Under the pieces are notes generated by a model. It was not told the DNA's origin and did no database searches. It was given only the letters and a program-made list of their open reading frames with translations. A stretch of DNA of 64,000 bases from contig NZ_JAAXPF010000001.1 in assembly GCF_012396315.1 (NCBI RefSeq), positions 1 to 64,000 of the forward strand. The letters are read 5' to 3'. Below are positions 14,771-25,079 of the stretch, piece after piece (within the stretch, counting starts at the first letter, position 1; the number at the start of each line of letters is the position of its first letter). The translations under genes and the position numbers were made by a program. The stretch is from Corynebacterium mucifaciens. Its GTDB lineage: Bacteria; Actinomycetota; Actinomycetes; Mycobacteriales; Mycobacteriaceae.

Positions 14771-16240
14771 GTGAGTACCACCACGGGAGCAAAACTGCAT
14801 AAGGAACAGCCGCAGCCGCGCGGCGCGCTGGACTCCTTCTTCCACATCACCGAGCGCGGATCCACGGTGGGCACCGAGGTGCGCGCCGGGGTAGTGACGT
14901 TTTTCGCGATGGCGTACATCGTGCTGCTCAACCCGCTGATCATCGGCACCAGCCCGGACCGTGAGGGTGTCGTGCTCGGCATCCCGCAGGTTGCCGCAGC
15001 CACCGCGTTGGCCGCCGGCGTGATGAGCATTCTGTTCGGTGTGATTGCGAAGTACCCGTTCGGTATCGCAACAGGCCTGGGCATTAACACGCTGGTCGCA
15101 GTGACCATGGTGGGGCAGCAGGGGCTGACCTGGCCCGAGGCGATGGGCTTGGTGGTCATCGACGGCATCATCATCGTCCTTCTAGCCGTTTCCGGCTTCC
15201 GCACCGCGGTGTTCAACGCAATCCCGAATTCGATGAAGGTGGCCATGAGCGTGGGCATCGGCATGTTCATCGCCACCATCGGGCTTGTCGACGCAGGCTT
15301 TGTCCGCCGCGTGCCCGATGCCGCCATGACCACCGTTCCAGTCCAGCTGGGCACGGGCGGCTCCATCTCCTCGTGGCCGACCCTCGTGTTCATCCTGGGC
15401 CTGTTCATCTGCGCGTTCATGGTCGTGCGCGGCGTTCGCGGCGGCCTTTTCATCGGAATCGTCATCACCACCGTGATCGCGATGATCGTGGAGCAGCTCA
15501 CCGGCGCCGGCTCCTCCGCGGACAACCCGGAGGGCTGGAGCTTGGCCGTGCCGTCGCTGCCAGACTCCCTGGGCGGCATCCCGGATCTGTCCATCGTGGG
15601 CGACGTGGATCTGTTCGGCGCGTTTGTCAACGTCGGCGTCATCTCCGCGTCCCTGCTGGTGTTCACGCTCGTACTGGCCAACTTCTTCGACGCGATGGGC
15701 ACGATGACCGCGCTTGGCCGCCAGGCCGGCTTAGCGGATGAAAACGGCGTGCTGCCGGACATGAAGCGCGCCCTCGTGGCCGAAGGCTTCGGCGCGGTTG
15801 TCGGCGGCGCGGCCTCCGCATCCTCCAACACGGTGTTCGTAGATTCGTCAGCCGGCATCGCGGACGGCGCGCGCACGGGTTTGGCCAACGTGGTCACCGG
15901 CGTGCTGTTCCTCGCCGCGATGTTTTTCACCCCGTTGTACGAGATCGTGCCCATCGAGGCCGCTGCGCCGGTCCTCGTGGTTGTCGGCGCAATGATGATG
16001 ATGCAGGTTGGCCAGATTGAGTGGAACGACTTCACGGTCGCCCTGCCCGCGTTTTTGACCATCGTGGCTATGCCGCTGACGTACTCCATCGCCAACGGCA
16101 TCGGCGTCGGATTCATCGCCTTTACCCTGATGCGTGTGTTCGCGGGCAAGGCGAAAGATGTCCACTGGATCATGTGGCTCATCTCAGCCCTGTTCGTGGT
16201 GTACTTCGCCCAGGGCCCGATCTTGGCGGCGATCGGGTAA
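14771..16240 (+). CDS. NCS2 family purine permease (AzgA/PbuG-like)
   Basis: A 489-residue polytopic protein with 12-14 hydrophobic segments. The N-terminus RGSTVGTEVRAGVVTFFAMA and AYIVLLNPLI are typical of the AzgA/GhxP group of hypoxanthine/guanine/adenine:H+ symporters. FFDAMGTMTALGRQAGL and the repeat GAVVGGAASASSNTVFVDSSAGI are the two substrate-site half motifs. It takes up purine bases from outside. The start is GTG with no clear Shine-Dalgarno. The methyltransferase gene begins on the base after its TAA. Confidence 0.92.
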   Translation: MSTTTGAKLHKEQPQPRGALDSFFHITERGSTVGTEVRAGVVTFFAMAYIVLLNPLIIGTSPDREGVVLGIPQVAAATALAAGVMSILFGVIAKYPFGIATGLGINTLVAVTMVGQQGLTWPEAMGLVVIDGIIIVLLAVSGFRTAVFNAIPNSMKVAMSVGIGMFIATIGLVDAGFVRRVPDAAMTTVPVQLGTGGSISSWPTLVFILGLFICAFMVVRGVRGGLFIGIVITTVIAMIVEQLTGAGSSADNPEGWSLAVPSLPDSLGGIPDLSIVGDVDLFGAFVNVGVISASLLVFTLVLANFFDAMGTMTALGRQAGLADENGVLPDMKRALVAEGFGAVVGGAASASSNTVFVDSSAGIADGARTGLANVVTGVLFLAAMFFTPLYEIVPIEAAAPVLVVVGAMMMMQVGQIEWNDFTVALPAFLTIVAMPLTYSIANGIGVGFIAFTLMRVFAGKAKDVHWIMWLISALFVVYFAQGPILAAIG

Positions 16241-17041
16241 ATGCTGCACCCCATCCACGACCCAGCAGACCCCAGACTCGACGACATCCGCGACCTCAAA
16301 CACTCCGACAAGGAAAAGAACCTGGTGTTCGCGGAAGGGCCGTTGGTGGCGGGCCGGTTGGTGGAATCCCGCTTCCCGGTTCGCGCCGCCTTCGGCTTCG
16401 GCGGACGCCTTGCCTCGTTCATGGAGCACTACGGCGCGGAACTGGAATCGCGCGGCGTGCCGGTCTACGAGATCACCCGCGAGATCATGGGGGAAGTCGC
16501 CGGGTACGACATGCACCGCGGCCTATTGGTCTCCGCCGACAAACCGGAGCCGCTCAGCGTGGGCGAGGTAATCCAGGGCGCGCGAACGCTGGTGATTTTG
16601 GAGGGAGTCGGCGACCACGAGAACATCGGGTCCATCTTCCGCAACGCCGCCGGCATGGGCGTGGACGGCGTGCTCTTCGGCGCGTCCACCGCGGACCCGC
16701 TGTACCGGCGCAGCGTCCGTGTCTCTATGGGGCACGTCCTGCGCACCCCGTTCGCGCACCTCGAGGGAACCCCCACGACGTGGCAGCGCTCGTTGGACCA
16801 GCTGCGCGAGGCAGGGTGGTGGCTCGTTTCCCTCACCCCAGCTGACGACGCCGTCGAGCTCAAAGACGCGATCGGCGGGCACGACAAGGTGGCGTTCCTC
16901 GTCGGCGGGGAAGGGCCGGGGCTGACCACGCACGCGATGCGCGCCACCGATGTGCGGGCGAAGATTCCGATGGCGGAGGGCACGGACTCGCTCAACGTTG
17001 CGACGTCCGCGGCTATCGCGTTCTACGAACGGATGCGCTAG
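16241..17041 (+). CDS. TrmH/SpoU family RNA 2'-O-methyltransferase
   Basis: A 266-residue SPOUT methyltransferase. The N-terminal substrate-binding domain (about 1-105) includes EKNLVFAEGPLVAGRLVES. The knot domain carries motif 1 in VGDHENIGSIFRNAAGMGV, motif 2 in LVGGEGPGL and motif 3 in IPMAEGTDSLNVATSAAIA. It methylates a ribose in rRNA or tRNA with S-adenosylmethionine; the target is unknown. It follows the purine permease without a gap. The stop is interleaved with that of the convergent gene (CTAG, 17038-17041). Confidence 0.92.
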   Translation: MLHPIHDPADPRLDDIRDLKHSDKEKNLVFAEGPLVAGRLVESRFPVRAAFGFGGRLASFMEHYGAELESRGVPVYEITREIMGEVAGYDMHRGLLVSADKPEPLSVGEVIQGARTLVILEGVGDHENIGSIFRNAAGMGVDGVLFGASTADPLYRRSVRVSMGHVLRTPFAHLEGTPTTWQRSLDQLREAGWWLVSLTPADDAVELKDAIGGHDKVAFLVGGEGPGLTTHAMRATDVRAKIPMAEGTDSLNVATSAAIAFYERMR

Positions 17042-17883
17042 CGGTCGAAGTGCCGGATGCGGTGCCGCAGCGCACCCAGGAACTGCGCCCAGCGCTTGCG
17101 CAGGCCGCGCCCGACACGCTTTGCCGCGGCCACCGATGCGTCGGCCAGCTCGGCGAACTCGTCGCCCGTCTGCTCCTCCGGGGTGTCTTCGTAGTCGTCG
17201 TACGCCTTCGACGTCTCCGCCAACTTCGCGGCCGCGGCATCCGTAGATTTCACGGCGGGCGCCGTGTGCTCCTCAATCTTCGGCTCCGGGCGTCCGTCCA
17301 CCGCGTAGCCCACCACGTTGATGTCCGGGCCGTCTTCGCCGATGGCGACACCCAACCAGTGCCGCTCCGCCGCCAGCGCGAGGTCCTTCGGTTCGAACGG
17401 CAGTGCAATGCCCCCGGCCTGCTCCGCTCGCTCCCCAGCCCAGAACGGGGCCTCGAACGGCTCCGGCAGGCCGTGGTCTTCGATGACGTGGTTGCGGGTG
17501 GCACAGAAGCTCCGTGTGACGGTCTCGCCGGTGAAGTGGGCGAACCCGCCGTAGTCGCTCTCCGTCCCCGCCGCAATGACAAAGACGTCGGAGGCGGGCA
17601 GGGCAGTCAACCACGGTGAGCCGCTGGAGAGGGCCGACGCGTCGTCCACGACCATCCGCACCACAGAGACCCCGGGGAAACCCGCGATGTAGAACTCGTC
17701 GCGCCCAGGCACTGAAGAACGGTTCAGCGGGAACGAGCCGATCGGCGTGATCGGCCACGCGGGGTTAACTTGCGCGAGCAACTTCCGGCCGAACCCGCGG
17801 TCCGCCTTCGGCTCGCGCGCGAGCACGCCGGCAGGATCGGCGGAGTTGACATACCAAAACGTAACGACCGCTGGGAAACTCAT
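17038..17883 (-). CDS. conserved DUF6928-like protein
   Basis: A 281-residue protein. The N-terminal 210 residues form one globular domain starting MSFPAVVTFWYVNSADPAG, with no transmembrane segments. The C-terminal 70 residues are charged and ala-rich, ending in a strongly basic tail (GRGLRKRWAQFLGALRHRIRHFDR at the end). It resembles DUF6928 proteins from memory. ATG at 17883 with AGGA 8 nt upstream is preferred over GTG at 17889. Confidence 0.75.
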   Translation of the reverse strand: MSFPAVVTFWYVNSADPAGVLAREPKADRGFGRKLLAQVNPAWPITPIGSFPLNRSSVPGRDEFYIAGFPGVSVVRMVVDDASALSSGSPWLTALPASDVFVIAAGTESDYGGFAHFTGETVTRSFCATRNHVIEDHGLPEPFEAPFWAGERAEQAGGIALPFEPKDLALAAERHWLGVAIGEDGPDINVVGYAVDGRPEPKIEEHTAPAVKSTDAAAAKLAETSKAYDDYEDTPEEQTGDEFAELADASVAAAKRVGRGLRKRWAQFLGALRHRIRHFDR

Positions 17884-17901
17884 GGCCACATCCTAAGAGG
17901 T

Positions 17902-18867
17902 TTACCGCTTCGGGCGCTTGGTATTCGTGCGCACGCCGAGCAGCACGTCCTCCCAGTGCGGCGTGACGGCCTTGCGCCGGCGCTGTTTCGGCTGCCCGTC
18001 CTCGCTGGGGTCGCGCAGGAAGTCGCCCTCGACCACATCATCCTGCCTATCGACGACCTCCGGTTGACCCTGCCCCGTTGCTTCCCCCGACTCGTCTGTT
18101 GCAGCTGCGTCGGCAAGGTCCGCGCCGTCTGCGATATCAGCACGCACCGCTGAGAGGGAGCGCACCGGCTGCGCGAAGTTCGGGTCGGTCAGATCCGCGG
18201 CCATGGCGTTGCGAGCTTCGGTTTGGGCACCGGAACCCATGGTGCGCGTGAAGGTCCACAGCGCCTCGTTCTCGGTAAGCCCGGCCTTCCATGTGAGGTG
18301 GACAACCCAACTGTCGCCCTGCTCGCGGGTGGCGTCCCACTCCGCGTCGCTAACGGAGTGCCCGCGGGCGGCGAACGCGGTGGCCAAGATCTCGAAGAGG
18401 GTCTGCTTCGCGGGTCCGTCTTCGCGCACCGGGTGGGACTGCTTGGCGGCCTCGGCCACTTGGGCGCGCTCTAAAAGCACGGGGTGGGCGTAGACGTCCA
18501 AGCGGCTTTCGGCCACCCCCATTTCCGCAGCCAACTCAGCAGCGGACGCGCCCGCGCGCAGGCGGGCCTGGATCTCGTTCGGCCGCATCGACAGTGGGGT
18601 GGCGTAGAGGGGGTCCGGCTCTGGAAGCGTGCGCTCCACTGGGGTGGGCGCCGGTTCGGGGGCGGGCTCGGGTACGGCGGGCTCTGCAGCCAGCTCAGCG
18701 GACGGCTCCGCTGCCGGTTCGGACGCTGTCTCGGGTGCGGCGGAACGGGCGTCGCTAAGCGAAGGCTCGAGCTGGGTGCGCGCCAACTGATAGCGCATGC
18801 CGTTGTCGTCGCGGAGGACGAAGAATGTCTCCGTCGACTCCTCCTCCAGGATGTACAGCTCGCGCAT
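17902..18867 (-). CDS. sepH: septation protein SepH
   Basis: A 321-residue protein. The N-terminus (MRELYILEEESTETFFVLRD) and the helix-turn-helix-like region (IQARLRAGASAAELAAEMGV, then ESRLDVYAHPVLLERAQVAE) form the DUF3071/SepH domain. An Ala/Pro/Glu-rich linker of about 50 residues interrupts it. A long acidic segment follows, ending in the conserved basic tail RRRKAVTPHWEDVLLGVR. SepH binds FtsZ and stimulates its assembly in actinobacteria. The start has GGAAAGG about 6 nt upstream. Confidence 0.9.
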   Translation of the reverse strand: MRELYILEEESTETFFVLRDDNGMRYQLARTQLEPSLSDARSAAPETASEPAAEPSAELAAEPAVPEPAPEPAPTPVERTLPEPDPLYATPLSMRPNEIQARLRAGASAAELAAEMGVAESRLDVYAHPVLLERAQVAEAAKQSHPVREDGPAKQTLFEILATAFAARGHSVSDAEWDATREQGDSWVVHLTWKAGLTENEALWTFTRTMGSGAQTEARNAMAADLTDPNFAQPVRSLSAVRADIADGADLADAAATDESGEATGQGQPEVVDRQDDVVEGDFLRDPSEDGQPKQRRRKAVTPHWEDVLLGVRTNTKRPKR

Positions 18868-18922
18868 GGGTCACCTTTCCGCTGGACAGATACGCGTCCA
18901 GCTTAACGGACTGCTCACGGTC

Positions 18923-20176
<1,254 letters not shown>

Positions 20177-20179
20177 TCA

Positions 20180-21475
20180 GTGGCTACTGAGAACAAGGAC
20201 AAGGCCGTACTCCACTACCCGGGCGGCGAGTACGAGATGGACATCATGCACGCCACCGAGGGCAACGACGGTGTCGTGCTGGGCAAGTTCCTCGGCGAGA
20301 CCGGTCTGGTCACCTTCGACCCGGGCTACGTCTCCACCGGCTCCACCGAGTCCAAGATCACCTACATCGATGGCGACGCTGGCATCCTGCGCTACCGCGG
20401 CTACGACATCGCGGACCTGGCGGAGAACGCCACGTTCAACGAGGTGTCCTACTTGCTTATCAACGGTGAGCTGCCCACCACCGACGAGCTGGAGAGCTTC
20501 AACTCCGACCTGCGCCACCACACCCTGCTGGACGAGGACTTCAAGGCCGCGTTCAATATCTTCCCGCGCAACGCGCACCCGATGGCCGTGCTCGCGTCCT
20601 CCGTGAACATCCTCTCCGCCTACTACCAGGACCAGCTGGACCCGCTGGACGAGGAGCAACTGGACAAGGCGACCGTGCGCCTCATGGCCAAGCTGCCCAT
20701 GCTCGCGGCCTACGCCTACCGCGCATCCCGCGGCAAGCCGTACATGTACCCGGACAACTCGCTGAACCCGCGCGAGAACTTCATGCGCATGATGTTCGGG
20801 TACCCGACCGAGGACTACGAGGTCGACCCGGTTGTGACCAAGGCCCTGGACAAGCTGCTCATCCTGCACGCGGACCACGAGCAGAACTGCTCCACCTCCA
20901 CCGTGCGCATGATCGCCTCCGCGCAGGCCAACATGTTTGTCTCCATAGCCGGCGGTATCAACGCCCTCGCCGGCCCGCTGCACGGCGGTGCGAACCAGGC
21001 CGTGCTGGAGATGCTCGAGGACATCAAGAACAACCACGACGGCGACGCCACCGACTTCATGAACCGCGTGAAGAACAAGGAAAAGGGCGTGCGCCTGATG
21101 GGCTTCGGTCACCGCGTGTACAAGAACTACGACCCGCGTGCGGCCATCGTGAAGGAGACCGCGCACGAGGTGCTCGACCACCTCGGCGGCGACGAGCTGC
21201 TCGACCTGGCCATGAAGCTCGAGGACATTGCGCTGAACGACGACTACTTCATCCAGCGCAAGCTCTACCCGAACGTGGACTTCTACACGGGCCTGATCTA
21301 CCGCGCCATGGGCTTCCCCACGGACTTCTTCACGGTCCTGTTCGCCATCGGCCGCCTGCCCGGCTGGATTGCCCAGTACCGCGAGCAGCTTGAAATGAAC
21401 ACCAAGATCAACCGCCCGCGCCAGATCTACACCGGCTACCAGCAGCGCGACTTTGTGCCGCGCGACCAGCGATAG
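20180..21475 (+). CDS. gltA: citrate synthase GltA
   Basis: A 431-residue type II (hexameric-like) citrate synthase. The N-terminal beta domain includes FDPGYVSTGSTESKITYIDG. The catalytic histidines are in LHADHEQNCST and GPLHGGANQAV, and the catalytic Asp region is GFGHRVYKNYDPRA. It condenses acetyl-CoA and oxaloacetate as the entry step of the TCA cycle. The GTG start has GGAAGGGG about 5 nt upstream. In C. glutamicum gltA is followed by fkpA, as here. Confidence 0.97.
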   Translation: MATENKDKAVLHYPGGEYEMDIMHATEGNDGVVLGKFLGETGLVTFDPGYVSTGSTESKITYIDGDAGILRYRGYDIADLAENATFNEVSYLLINGELPTTDELESFNSDLRHHTLLDEDFKAAFNIFPRNAHPMAVLASSVNILSAYYQDQLDPLDEEQLDKATVRLMAKLPMLAAYAYRASRGKPYMYPDNSLNPRENFMRMMFGYPTEDYEVDPVVTKALDKLLILHADHEQNCSTSTVRMIASAQANMFVSIAGGINALAGPLHGGANQAVLEMLEDIKNNHDGDATDFMNRVKNKEKGVRLMGFGHRVYKNYDPRAAIVKETAHEVLDHLGGDELLDLAMKLEDIALNDDYFIQRKLYPNVDFYTGLIYRAMGFPTDFFTVLFAIGRLPGWIAQYREQLEMNTKINRPRQIYTGYQQRDFVPRDQR

Positions 21476-21518
21476 GCTGACCAGGTAAGCGCTGACAAGC
21501 TTCGCGCATCGACGCTGC

Positions 21519-21575
21519 ACCGCCGAGAACTTCGCTTCCCTTATACTTTCGGGAGGAAGTTCTCGGCGGTTTCGT
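21519..21575 (+). terminator. terminator of gltA
   Basis: ACCGCCGAGAACTTC (21519-21533) is fully complementary to GAAGTTCTCGGCGGT (21556-21570), with a 22-nt loop and TTTCG after the stem. It lies between gltA and fkpA. The T run is short, so partial read-through into fkpA is possible. Confidence 0.75.
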
Positions 21576-21612
21576 GTGAACCGCGTATTCACTTGCAAGG
21601 AGTTGCAACGTT

Positions 21613-21972
21613 ATGGAAAAGCCGTTCATTGACAAACCGGAGGGCCCGGCACCCGCAGATCTCGTCATCGAGGACATCACTGTCGGCGACGGCGCAGAGG
21701 CCGTCGCGGGCGGGTTTGTGAAGGTGCACTACCTTGGCGTGGACTTTGAGACGGGCGAGGAGTTCGACTCGTCCTGGGACCGCGGCGAGGCTGCGGAGTT
21801 CCCGCTCACCGGCCTGATCCAGGGCTGGCAGGAAGGCATTCCGGGCATGAAGGTCGGCGGCCGCCGGCAGCTGACCATCCCGCCGGAGAAGGCGTACGGC
21901 CCCGCAGGTGGCGGACATCCGCTGTCCGGCCGCACGCTCGTGTTCATCATCGACCTGCTCGACGCCAGCTAG
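21613..21972 (+). CDS. fkpA: FKBP-type peptidyl-prolyl isomerase
   Basis: A 119-residue single-domain FKBP. It contains VKVHYLGVDFETGEEFDSSW, LTGLIQGWQEGIPGMKVGGRR, the aromatic pocket positions (Y, F, W, Y) and YGPAGGGHPLSG, ending in LVFIIDLLDA. It catalyses cis-trans isomerisation of proline bonds and has no signal peptide, so it acts in the cytosol. AAGGAG lies about 10 nt before the ATG. Confidence 0.95.
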   Translation: MEKPFIDKPEGPAPADLVIEDITVGDGAEAVAGGFVKVHYLGVDFETGEEFDSSWDRGEAAEFPLTGLIQGWQEGIPGMKVGGRRQLTIPPEKAYGPAGGGHPLSGRTLVFIIDLLDAS

Positions 21973-21982
21973 GAGATCCGCG

Positions 21983-22810
21983 ATGCGTATCCCAGTGACG
22001 ACACTGAACGACGGCTACGATTTCCCCCTCCTTGGCCTGGGCACGTACAAGCTGACGGGCGACGAGGTGGAAACGATCGTGCGAACCGCCATCGAGTTGG
22101 GCTACCGCCACATCGACACCGCTGCGTTGTACGACAACGAGGTCGAGGTGGGCAAGGCGATCAACAACGCCATCAAGGCTGGCGACGTCACCCGTGAAGA
22201 GCTGTTCGTGACCACGAAGCTGTGGAACGACGATCAAGAGCGCGTCGCCGAGGCCTATAAAGAGTCGCTCCAGCGCCTGAACCTCGACTTCGTGGACCTG
22301 TACCTCGTGCACTGGCCGTGGCCGCAGCACGGGACATACGTGCAGGCGTTCGAGCAGATCACGCAGCTGCAGGGGATGGGTCAACTGCAGTCGGTCGGCG
22401 TGGCGAACTTTTACCCGGAGGTGCTCGACGAGATCATTCAGGCCACCGGCATCACCCCGGTGCTCAACCAGGTGGAGCTGCACGCCGGGTTCACCCAGCC
22501 TGAGCTGCGCGCGTACCACGATAAGCACGGCATTGTGACCGAGGCGTGGGCGCCTATTGCGCGCGGCTCGAACTTCGACGACCCGGTGATCCGCGCGGTG
22601 GCCGATGCGCACGAGGCAACGCCTGCACAGGTGTCGTTGGCGTACCTGATGAAGCTGGGGTGCTCGGTCGTGCCGAAGACCTCCAGCCCGCAGCGTCTGG
22701 TGGAAAACCTCGGCGCCGTGGATCTTGAGCTGAGTGACGACGACGTGGCCGCACTCGACGGCGTTACCGGGGAGCGTCTGTCCGGTGACCCGCTGACGTT
22801 CCCGGGCTAG
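21983..22810 (+). CDS. aldo/keto reductase
   Basis: A 275-residue NADPH-dependent aldo/keto reductase barrel. The tetrad is D45, Y50, K79 and H110 (in RHIDTAALYDNE, TTKLWN and LYLVHWP). The cofactor loop near the C-terminus reads SVVPKTSSPQRLVENL. It resembles 2,5-diketo-D-gluconate reductase-type enzymes, but the physiological substrate is open. The Shine-Dalgarno GGAG overlaps the fkpA stop codon, so the two genes are probably co-transcribed. Confidence 0.93.
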   Translation: MRIPVTTLNDGYDFPLLGLGTYKLTGDEVETIVRTAIELGYRHIDTAALYDNEVEVGKAINNAIKAGDVTREELFVTTKLWNDDQERVAEAYKESLQRLNLDFVDLYLVHWPWPQHGTYVQAFEQITQLQGMGQLQSVGVANFYPEVLDEIIQATGITPVLNQVELHAGFTQPELRAYHDKHGIVTEAWAPIARGSNFDDPVIRAVADAHEATPAQVSLAYLMKLGCSVVPKTSSPQRLVENLGAVDLELSDDDVAALDGVTGERLSGDPLTFPG

Positions 22811-22828
22811 TCCCCTCGGGGGTTAAGC

Positions 22829-22865
22829 ACCGCCCAGCTGCATTCGTGCAGCTGGGCGGTTTTTG
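22829..22865 (+). terminator. terminator after the fkpA-aldo/keto reductase genes
   Basis: ACCGCCCAGCTGCA pairs perfectly with TGCAGCTGGGCGGT around ATTC, followed by TTTTT. This is a textbook rho-independent terminator. Confidence 0.96.
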
Positions 22866-22920
22866 CATACCGGGGACCACGGCGAGAGATGAACACGACA
22901 TTAAAGCGTGGTGTGTGTGC

Positions 22921-22964
22921 TAGGTTACATTTACGTTGTTGAGTCGAAGATCCCATACTTCGAC
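22921..22964 (+). promoter_or_regulatory. mctBC promoter with leader inverted repeat
   Basis: TAGGTT (22921-22926) is a plausible -10; no good -35 is seen. Downstream, GTCGAAG (22943-22949) and CTTCGAC (22958-22964) form a perfect 7-bp inverted repeat in the expected 5' leader, 45 nt before mctB. In C. glutamicum mctC is controlled by carbon regulators such as RamA and RamB; their sites were not identified here. Confidence 0.45.
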
Positions 22965-23008
22965 ACGGCAAAGTCCATGTTTCTGTGCAAAAAGAAAGGA
23001 TCGAGGCA

Positions 23009-23347
23009 ATGGCCGGTTCCACAGCTGCCCTTAAGCGTCGCGAGCCAACTCCTGGCGAGTTTGTCGCGATGCAGCAAAGCCCCGAATTCCAGGAACTGCG
23101 AAGCACCTTCCGCGGTTTCACGTTCCCGGTGATGATTGCGGCGTTGCTCTGGTACGTCTTCTACGTCGTCATTGCAACTTTCGCCCCTGACGCCATGGCC
23201 CAGAACTTCCTGGGGCTCAACGTCGGCTTGTGGCTCGGCCTCGCCCAATTCTTCACCACGTTTTTGATCACGTGGATCTACGTGAAGTGGGCCAACAAGA
23301 ATATCGAGCCGCGCGCGGCTCATATCCGCGAAGAGATGGAGGGTTAA
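23009..23347 (+). CDS. mctB: DUF485 membrane protein, MctB
   Basis: A 112-residue protein with two transmembrane helices (about 44-66 and 75-97) and charged ends. It is the DUF485 family, whose members are usually encoded directly upstream of an acetate/pyruvate sodium symporter. Its stop is 3 nt before the mctC start. GAAAGGA lies 8 nt upstream of the ATG at 23009. The symbol follows the C. glutamicum arrangement. Confidence 0.9.
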   Translation: MAGSTAALKRREPTPGEFVAMQQSPEFQELRSTFRGFTFPVMIAALLWYVFYVVIATFAPDAMAQNFLGLNVGLWLGLAQFFTTFLITWIYVKWANKNIEPRAAHIREEMEG

Positions 23348-23350
23348 ACC

Positions 23351-25000
23351 ATGCAGACGTACCTGCTCGCCGCCGAGACCGGTGAGGGCACCGGTAACCC
23401 GGTTCTGAACATTGCGATCTTCGGCGTCTTCATCGCAATCACCCTCTATATCGTTGCCCGCGCCGGTAAGACCACGAACGAATCGGCGGATTTCTACACC
23501 GGAGGAGCGTCGTTTAGCGGCACGCAAAACGGCCTTGCCATCGCCGGTGACTACCTCTCCGCCGCATCGTTCTTGGGCATCGTGGGCTCAATCGCGCTGA
23601 ACGGATACGACGGGTTCTTGTACTCCATCGGATTCTTCGTGGCGTGGCTCGTCGCGCTGCTGTTGGTGGCGGAGCCGCTGCGCAACGTCGGCCGTTTCAC
23701 CATGGCGGACGTGCTGTCGTTCCGTCTGCGGCAAAAGCCGGTCCGCGTCGCGGCCGCGTTCGGCACGCTGTTCGTGTCGCTGTTTTACCTCATCGCCCAG
23801 ATGGCCGGCGCTGGGTCGCTCGTCTCTGTGCTGCTCGACCTGCATTCCTTCACCGCCCAGGCGATCTGCGTCGGCATTGTCGGCGTGATCATGATCGTCT
23901 ACGTCCTCGTCGGGGGCATGAAGGGCACCACGTACGTCCAGATGATCAAGGCGGTGTTGCTCATCGCGGGTGTGCTGATTATGTCCATCCTCGCCTTCAT
24001 CCTTGCGAAGGGCGGGTTGACGGCGGTATTCGACCGGGCCATCGACACCCACGCAGCATCCGGCTACCTGGCGGAGAAGGGGTACCAGGCCGAGGATATT
24101 CTCAAGCCCGGCCTGAAGTACGGCGGATCCACCACCTCCAAGCTGGACTTCGTCTCTCTCGGCCTGTCGCTGGTGCTCGGTACCGCGGGCCTGCCGCACG
24201 TGCTCATGCGCTTCTACACCGTCCCGACGGCCAAGGAAGCCCGTAAATCCGTGACCTGGGCCATCGTCCTCATCGGCTCGTTCTACCTGCTCACGCTTGT
24301 GCTGGGATACGCCGCTGCCGCGTTCGTCGGACCGGACCGCATCCTCGCCGCGCCAGGCGGCGCGAACTCGGCGGCACCGCTGCTGGCATTCGAGCTCGGC
24401 GGCTCCATCTTCATGGCGCTGATCTCCGCGGTGGCATTCGCAACCGTGCTTGCAGTGGTCGCCGGCCTCGCCATCACGGCGTCCGCGTCGATTGCGCACG
24501 ACGTGTACGACGCGGTGCTTCGCGACGGTCAATCCACCGAGGCGGAGCAGGTCCGCGTTTCCCGCATCACCGTGGTCGTGCTTGGCATCGTCTCCATCAT
24601 CCTTGGCATTCTTGCCATGCAGCAGAACGTTGCTTTCCTGGTGTCCCTGGCTTTCGCCATTGCGGCGTCCGCGAACCTGCCCACCATCCTGTACTCCCTG
24701 TACTGGAAGCGCTTCAACACCACCGGCGCGGTGGCGTCGATCTACACCGGCCTGATCTCCGCGCTGGTGCTCATTGCGCTTTCCCCGGCGGTGTCCGGCA
24801 GCGCAACCTCAATGTTCCCGAACGCGGATTGGGCTATCTTCCCGCTCTCGAGCCCCGGCCTTGTGTCCATTCCGCTTGGCTTCCTAGCCGGCATCGTCGG
24901 CACCTACCTGGGTAAGCCGGACAACTTCGACCAGCTCCAGGCCGAGATGGAGGTTCGCTCCCTCACCGGCGTCGGAGTGGAGGCTCCCGTAGACCACTAA
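23351..25000 (+). CDS. mctC: monocarboxylate:cation symporter MctC
   Basis: A 549-residue sodium:solute symporter with about 13 transmembrane segments. GGASFSGTQNGLAIAGDYLSAASFLG and GGMKGTTYVQMIKAVLL are diagnostic of the ActP/MctC group, as is LGTAGLPHVLMRFYTVP. It imports pyruvate, acetate and propionate. With MctB it sits near gltA, consistent with feeding acetyl units to the TCA cycle. Confidence 0.95.
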   Translation: MQTYLLAAETGEGTGNPVLNIAIFGVFIAITLYIVARAGKTTNESADFYTGGASFSGTQNGLAIAGDYLSAASFLGIVGSIALNGYDGFLYSIGFFVAWLVALLLVAEPLRNVGRFTMADVLSFRLRQKPVRVAAAFGTLFVSLFYLIAQMAGAGSLVSVLLDLHSFTAQAICVGIVGVIMIVYVLVGGMKGTTYVQMIKAVLLIAGVLIMSILAFILAKGGLTAVFDRAIDTHAASGYLAEKGYQAEDILKPGLKYGGSTTSKLDFVSLGLSLVLGTAGLPHVLMRFYTVPTAKEARKSVTWAIVLIGSFYLLTLVLGYAAAAFVGPDRILAAPGGANSAAPLLAFELGGSIFMALISAVAFATVLAVVAGLAITASASIAHDVYDAVLRDGQSTEAEQVRVSRITVVVLGIVSIILGILAMQQNVAFLVSLAFAIAASANLPTILYSLYWKRFNTTGAVASIYTGLISALVLIALSPAVSGSATSMFPNADWAIFPLSSPGLVSIPLGFLAGIVGTYLGKPDNFDQLQAEMEVRSLTGVGVEAPVDH

Positions 25001-25079
25001 CCACGCAACGCGCCAGAGTGCGCCAGCGTGCGGGTCTATGCTGGGGCAGACCACCAAATCACAAGAAAGGTTGCCAATC

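Noticed and set aside
20177..21598. Long open frame antisense to gltA (over 470 codons)
   Set aside because: Val/Glu/His-rich translation typical of the reverse strand of GC-rich genes; gltA on the other strand is certain.
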